A program made the position numbers and the translations under genes. Positions 60,844-64,000 of a stretch of DNA of 64,000 nt are shown here, one piece after another. Position 1 is the first letter of the stretch; every line of letters starts with the position of its first letter. The notes below the pieces were generated by a model. That model saw nothing but the letters and a program-made list of their open reading frames with translations. It was not told where the DNA came from and did not search any database. Origin of the DNA: Hydrogenophaga intermedia (lineage in GTDB: Bacteria; Pseudomonadota; Gammaproteobacteria; Burkholderiales; Burkholderiaceae_C); the NCBI RefSeq assembly GCF_023715105.1, contig NZ_JAMBNO010000002.1:248001-312000 (forward strand). The letters run 5' to 3'.

Positions 60844-62058
60844 TCAACCGATGAATGGCAATGGCTGCGGTGCCGTGGCCGCCACGCGCCCGGCGACCCG
60901 CCTGGCCACCTGCAAGGCCACCTGCGCGGCCACCTGCTCCGCCTGCTGCGCGATGGTGCGCAGCAAGCCGCCGGGCTGACGGATGTCGAAACCCACGAAG
61001 TGCAGGCCCTCGAGATCGCCCGCGCCGTGCAGCACCGTCGGCAGGCCACGCGCATCCAGCGGCAGCGTGTGCTGCGGGAACAGCGTTGCCAGGCCGGCGC
61101 TGTAGCCGGTGGCGAGCACGATGGTGTCGAACGGCTGCTCACGCCCGTCGGTGAAGCGCACGCCGCCGCGCGTGAGCGTGGCGATGCCGGGGAACACGGC
61201 GATGTCGCCGGCCTTGATGCGATCGAGTGTGCCGATGTCGATCATCGGCGTCTTGCCTTCGCGACGCAGCTGCTGCAACGGCGACGCGCGTGGCGTGCGC
61301 AGGCCCCAGCGCGAGAGATCGCCCACGGTGAGGTTGCGCAGCAGGCTCGCGAGCGCGTTGCCCAGCGGCTCGGGCAGCTTGGCAAGCGCAATGCTGGAGA
61401 GCTGCGTGGGCCGGCCCAGCACGTCACGCTTGACGATGTTGACCGGCGAGCGCACCGACAGCGCCACGCGCACGCCGTGTTCGGCAAGGTCCAGCGCGAT
61501 CTCGGCACCGGTGTTGCCGATACCCACCACCAGCACGCGCTGGCCGGCAAAGGGTTGGGCGTTGCGGTAGTCGCGGCTGTGCAGCACGCGCCCGGCAAAG
61601 GCGTCCTGCCCGGGCAACAGGGGCATGCTGGGTTCGCGGTTGGCGCCGGTGGCCAGCACCAGCTCGGGTGCGGCAAAGGTCTGCCCGGCGGCGGTGTGCA
61701 CCTGCCATTGGCTTGCGTCGTGCGTGATGCGCAACACCGTCTGCCCGTACAGCGGTGCGATGCCATGGTGCCGGGCATAAGCCTCGAGGTAGTCGACCAC
61801 GCCCTGGCGCGGCACGTAGCGCGGCGCGTCGGGCGGGAACGGCAGGCCCGGCAGCGCCGAGTGCGATTTGACGGTGTGCAGGTGCAGGCGCTCGTAATGG
61901 TGGCGCCACGAACTGCCCACGCCGCAGGCCTGCTCGAGCACCGTGCTGTCGATGCCGCGCTGGCGCAGGCAGCCCGCCACCGCCAGGCCTGCGGGGCCAG
62001 CGCCGACGATGAGCACGGGGTTGGTTGTGGCGTTCGCGGCGGCTGCTTGATCGGGCAT
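60844..62058 (-). CDS. FAD/NADPH-dependent monooxygenase-like flavoprotein
   Basis: A 404-residue class B flavoprotein of the FMO/YUCCA/CzcO type. The FAD motif is VLIVGAGPAGLAVAGCL, the NADPH motif VLVVGIGNTGAEIALDLA, and WRHHYERLHLHTVKSHSALP is typical of plant-like FMOs. ATGY near the C terminus reads VLATGYSAG. The substrate is unknown. The C-terminal 30 residues are Ala/Val/Gln rich with repeated VAAQVALQVARRVAG. ATG at 62058; a GTG two codons upstream is possible. Confidence 0.88.
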   Translation of the reverse strand: MPDQAAAANATTNPVLIVGAGPAGLAVAGCLRQRGIDSTVLEQACGVGSSWRHHYERLHLHTVKSHSALPGLPFPPDAPRYVPRQGVVDYLEAYARHHGIAPLYGQTVLRITHDASQWQVHTAAGQTFAAPELVLATGANREPSMPLLPGQDAFAGRVLHSRDYRNAQPFAGQRVLVVGIGNTGAEIALDLAEHGVRVALSVRSPVNIVKRDVLGRPTQLSSIALAKLPEPLGNALASLLRNLTVGDLSRWGLRTPRASPLQQLRREGKTPMIDIGTLDRIKAGDIAVFPGIATLTRGGVRFTDGREQPFDTIVLATGYSAGLATLFPQHTLPLDARGLPTVLHGAGDLEGLHFVGFDIRQPGGLLRTIAQQAEQVAAQVALQVARRVAGRVAATAPQPLPFIG

Positions 62059-62141
62059 GGTGACCACGAGTGTGCCCGCAGGTCCGCTGCTTGCGCATCC
62101 GTGATCGCCCGCGGGTGCGGGTGCTGCGATCACGCAGCCCT

Positions 62142-62693
62142 TCAGAAAGGCAGATGCAAGCCGAACAGCAGGCCCGCGAGCAGACCGATCACCGTGCCGA
62201 CGACCACGTCGAGCGGGAAGTGCGCGCCGGTGTGCACACGCGCCCAGCCGGTGAGCACCGCGATCGCGCTCATGGTAGCCAGCAGGGCGTCGTTGAGTGT
62301 GTAGGGCAACAACACGCCGATCACGGCGCCCATGACCAGCGCATGGCTGCTCGGGAACCCGGCGCGCGCGCTGTGGCCGAGGTGGTTGTCGCACAGGCCG
62401 AGCACGAACGGCCGCTGGGCCTGCCAGCGACGCGCCAGCCGCTTGCCCACGAGCTGCACCGCGCCGGCAAACACCAGCGAGAGCACGGCCAGCAGCGCGC
62501 CGTGCGCGGGGGCTTGCGCCGCCACGGCAGCCACCACCGCCAGCAAGGGCAGCCAGCTCCAGCGCGCCAGCAGGCGCGCGAACGTCATCAGCCATGCCGG
62601 ACCGTGGCCGGCGCCGATGGCGCGAAAGACCCGGGCGTCGAAACGCCGCCAGGGCGAGGCGATGGTCGGTAGCGCGGCGTGGGAGAGGTCCAT
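62142..62693 (-). CDS. PAP2-family membrane phosphatase
   Basis: A 183-residue PAP2 protein with about five membrane segments. The three catalytic blocks are present: KRLARRWQAQRPF, the FPSSHALVMG Ser-His motif and ARVHTGAHFPLDVVVG. Such enzymes dephosphorylate undecaprenyl pyrophosphate or other lipid phosphates. ATG at 62693 is chosen; the frame extends to a GTG at 62726. Confidence 0.88.
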   Translation of the reverse strand: MDLSHAALPTIASPWRRFDARVFRAIGAGHGPAWLMTFARLLARWSWLPLLAVVAAVAAQAPAHGALLAVLSLVFAGAVQLVGKRLARRWQAQRPFVLGLCDNHLGHSARAGFPSSHALVMGAVIGVLLPYTLNDALLATMSAIAVLTGWARVHTGAHFPLDVVVGTVIGLLAGLLFGLHLPF

Positions 62694-62740
62694 CCCGCCA
62701 CTCTGGGCAGCGAAGATGAAGCGCACATGAAGGCCGCGGG

Positions 62741-64000
62741 TCAGTTCAGTGACGCGGCGCGCGCCTGCATCAAGGCGCGGTCCTGTGCGTTGTGGGTGAG
62801 CGCTGCGGCACGCTCGAAGGCTGCGCGCGCTTCGTCGCGCCGGCCCAATTGCTCGAGCAGGTCACCTTGCACCGCGGCCAGCCAGGGGTAGCGCGCGAGG
62901 GCGGGTTCGGCCAGCAGCGGCTGCAGCACCTGCAAGCCGGCGGCAGCGCCCGCGTGGCGCGACACCGCCACCGCGCGGTTGAGCTCCACCACCGGTGAGG
63001 GCTGCACCCGCGCGAGGTCGTCGTAGAGCGCGGCCATGCGGCCCCAGTCGGTGGCGTCGGCGGAGGCGGCGCGCGCATGGCAGGCGGCAATGGCGGCCTG
63101 CAACTGGTAGGGACCGGGTGTGCGCGCGAGCGATTCGGCGCGTGCGATTGCCTCCAGCCCGCGGCGGATCAGGAGGTGATCCCAGCGCGAGCGGTCCTGC
63201 CGCTCCAGGAGCACGGGGCGGCCTTCGGCGTCGGTGCGCGCGGCACTGCGCGAGGCCTGGATCTCCAGCAGCGCGAGCAGGCCCAGCACCTCGGGCTCGT
63301 CGGGCATCAGCGCCAGCAGCACGCGCGCGAGCCGCAGCGCCTCGTCGCACATGGCCGGGCGCATCCAGTCGTCACCGCGGGTGGCGGTGTAGCCCTCGTT
63401 GAAGACGAGGTAGATCACTTCCAGCACCGAGCCCAGGCGCTCGGCCAGCGCGGCGCCGCGCGGCACCTCGAACGGCACACCCGCCTCGCGCAATGTGCGC
63501 TGGGCGCGCACGATGCGTTGGGCGACGGTGGGTTCGCTTTGCAACATGGCGCGCGCGATCTCTTGCGTGGTGAGGCCCCCCAGCAGCTTGAGCGTGAGCG
63601 CCACGCGGGCGTCGGCCGAAAGCAGCGGGTGGCAGGCGGTGAAGATCAGCCGCAGCAGGTCGTCGCCGATGGTGTCCTGGCGCGCGGCGTCCACGGTGTC
63701 GGCCACGTCGGGCACGCGGTCGGCCTGCAGCGCTTGGAGGTCGGCGGCGATATCGGCTTCGTGGCCCTCGCGCGTGGCGCGCTGGCGCAGGTGGTCGATG
63801 GCGCGGTTGAGCGCCACGCGCATCAGCCAGGCGCCGGGCTTGTCGGGCATGCCGTCCACCGGCCAGTGCTCGAGCGCAGCCACCAGCGCGTCCTGCGCGA
63901 TGTCCTCGGCCACACCGAGATCGCGCACGCGCCGGGCCACTGCCGCCACCACCGCCGCGGATTCGAGCCGCCAGATGGCTGCGATGCGTTCATGGACCGC
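62741..64000 (-). CDS. RNA polymerase ECF sigma factor, ECF42/DUF6596 type, 5' end outside window
   Basis: The visible 419 codons cover nearly all of an ECF42 sigma factor. Region 2 (LGVAEDIAQDALVAALEHWP; GAWLMRVALNRAIDHLR), region 4 (ALTLKLLGGLTTQEIARAML) and the long C-terminal extension VIYLVFNEGYTATRGDDWMR, DLCDEAL-type helices and PVVELNRAVAVSR. The frame is open to the window end, where VHERIAAIWRLESAA resembles the family N terminus, so only a few codons are missing. ECF42 factors are usually next to a YCII-domain gene, which may lie outside. Confidence 0.9.
   Translation of the reverse strand, partial: AVHERIAAIWRLESAAVVAAVARRVRDLGVAEDIAQDALVAALEHWPVDGMPDKPGAWLMRVALNRAIDHLRQRATREGHEADIAADLQALQADRVPDVADTVDAARQDTIGDDLLRLIFTACHPLLSADARVALTLKLLGGLTTQEIARAMLQSEPTVAQRIVRAQRTLREAGVPFEVPRGAALAERLGSVLEVIYLVFNEGYTATRGDDWMRPAMCDEALRLARVLLALMPDEPEVLGLLALLEIQASRSAARTDAEGRPVLLERQDRSRWDHLLIRRGLEAIARAESLARTPGPYQLQAAIAACHARAASADATDWGRMAALYDDLARVQPSPVVELNRAVAVSRHAGAAAGLQVLQPLLAEPALARYPWLAAVQGDLLEQLGRRDEARAAFERAAALTHNAQDRALMQARAASLN

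Overview
The window is a piece of a high-GC chromosome from a betaproteobacterium of the order Burkholderiales, most likely family Comamonadaceae (Hydrogenophaga- or Acidovorax-like). This rests on gene order and protein types: mraZ-rsmH-ftsL next to hslVU, an Ala/Lys-rich DksA beside a CobW GTPase, dapF-DUF484-xerC, a Bug/TctC binding protein and a Liv transporter paired with an acyl-CoA ligase. I see no phage, insertion sequence, CRISPR array, rRNA or tRNA. One structural RNA is present, the RNase P RNA.

Layout. 1-13.6 kb is core: the start of the division cluster (ftsL fragment, rsmH, mraZ with a four-box MraZ operator), the HslVU protease, a STAS-domain protein, dksA, a His-rich CobW-type GTPase, an rRNA methyltransferase, xerC-DUF484-dapF, and a Nudix/metallo-beta-lactamase fusion. 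rnpB lies at 13.6-14.0 kb. 14-25.8 kb holds an FAD protein, a glycine-zipper lipoprotein-like protein, htpX with a near-consensus sigma-32 promoter, DUF3025, pyrC, a HypT-like LysR regulator, an Atm1-type ABC exporter, a thioesterase, an L,D-transpeptidase/M15 peptidase pair and an amidotransferase.

25.9-35.4 kb is a divergent catabolic locus. On the minus strand is a split AtuA (two genes) followed by an enoyl-CoA hydratase. On the plus strand is livHMGF, an acyl-CoA synthetase and livK. 47.9-56.7 kb is a tightly coupled minus-strand operon (TetR, SDR, carboxyltransferase beta, acyl-CoA dehydrogenase, hydratase, biotin carboxylase, second acyl-CoA dehydrogenase, thioesterase). Its order matches the acyclic-terpene (atu) pathway of Pseudomonas. 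Together the two loci could take up, activate, carboxylate and oxidise citronellol/geraniol-type or other branched acyl-CoAs.

35.5-46.2 kb is the accessory stretch. It holds an orphan 451-residue protein, a DUF2784 protein, an amidohydrolase, a TctC-type binding protein, and a LysR/TSUP divergent pair with two copies of one palindromic operator. A three-gene module follows (universal-stress-like protein, hexapeptide beta-helix protein, GNAT acetyltransferase), in which the helix gene appears frameshifted by an 11-bp tandem duplication. The stretch ends with a lower-GC nuclease/helicase (DUF2075-like) gene, a candidate defence gene.

56.8-64 kb carries a multicopper oxidase, egtB-egtD (ergothioneine) with DUF427, a flavin monooxygenase-like protein, a PAP2 phosphatase, and most of an ECF42-type sigma factor cut by the window end. 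Gene starts were chosen from family alignments recalled from memory, visible ribosome-binding sites and 4-nt ATGA overlaps. No database search was possible.
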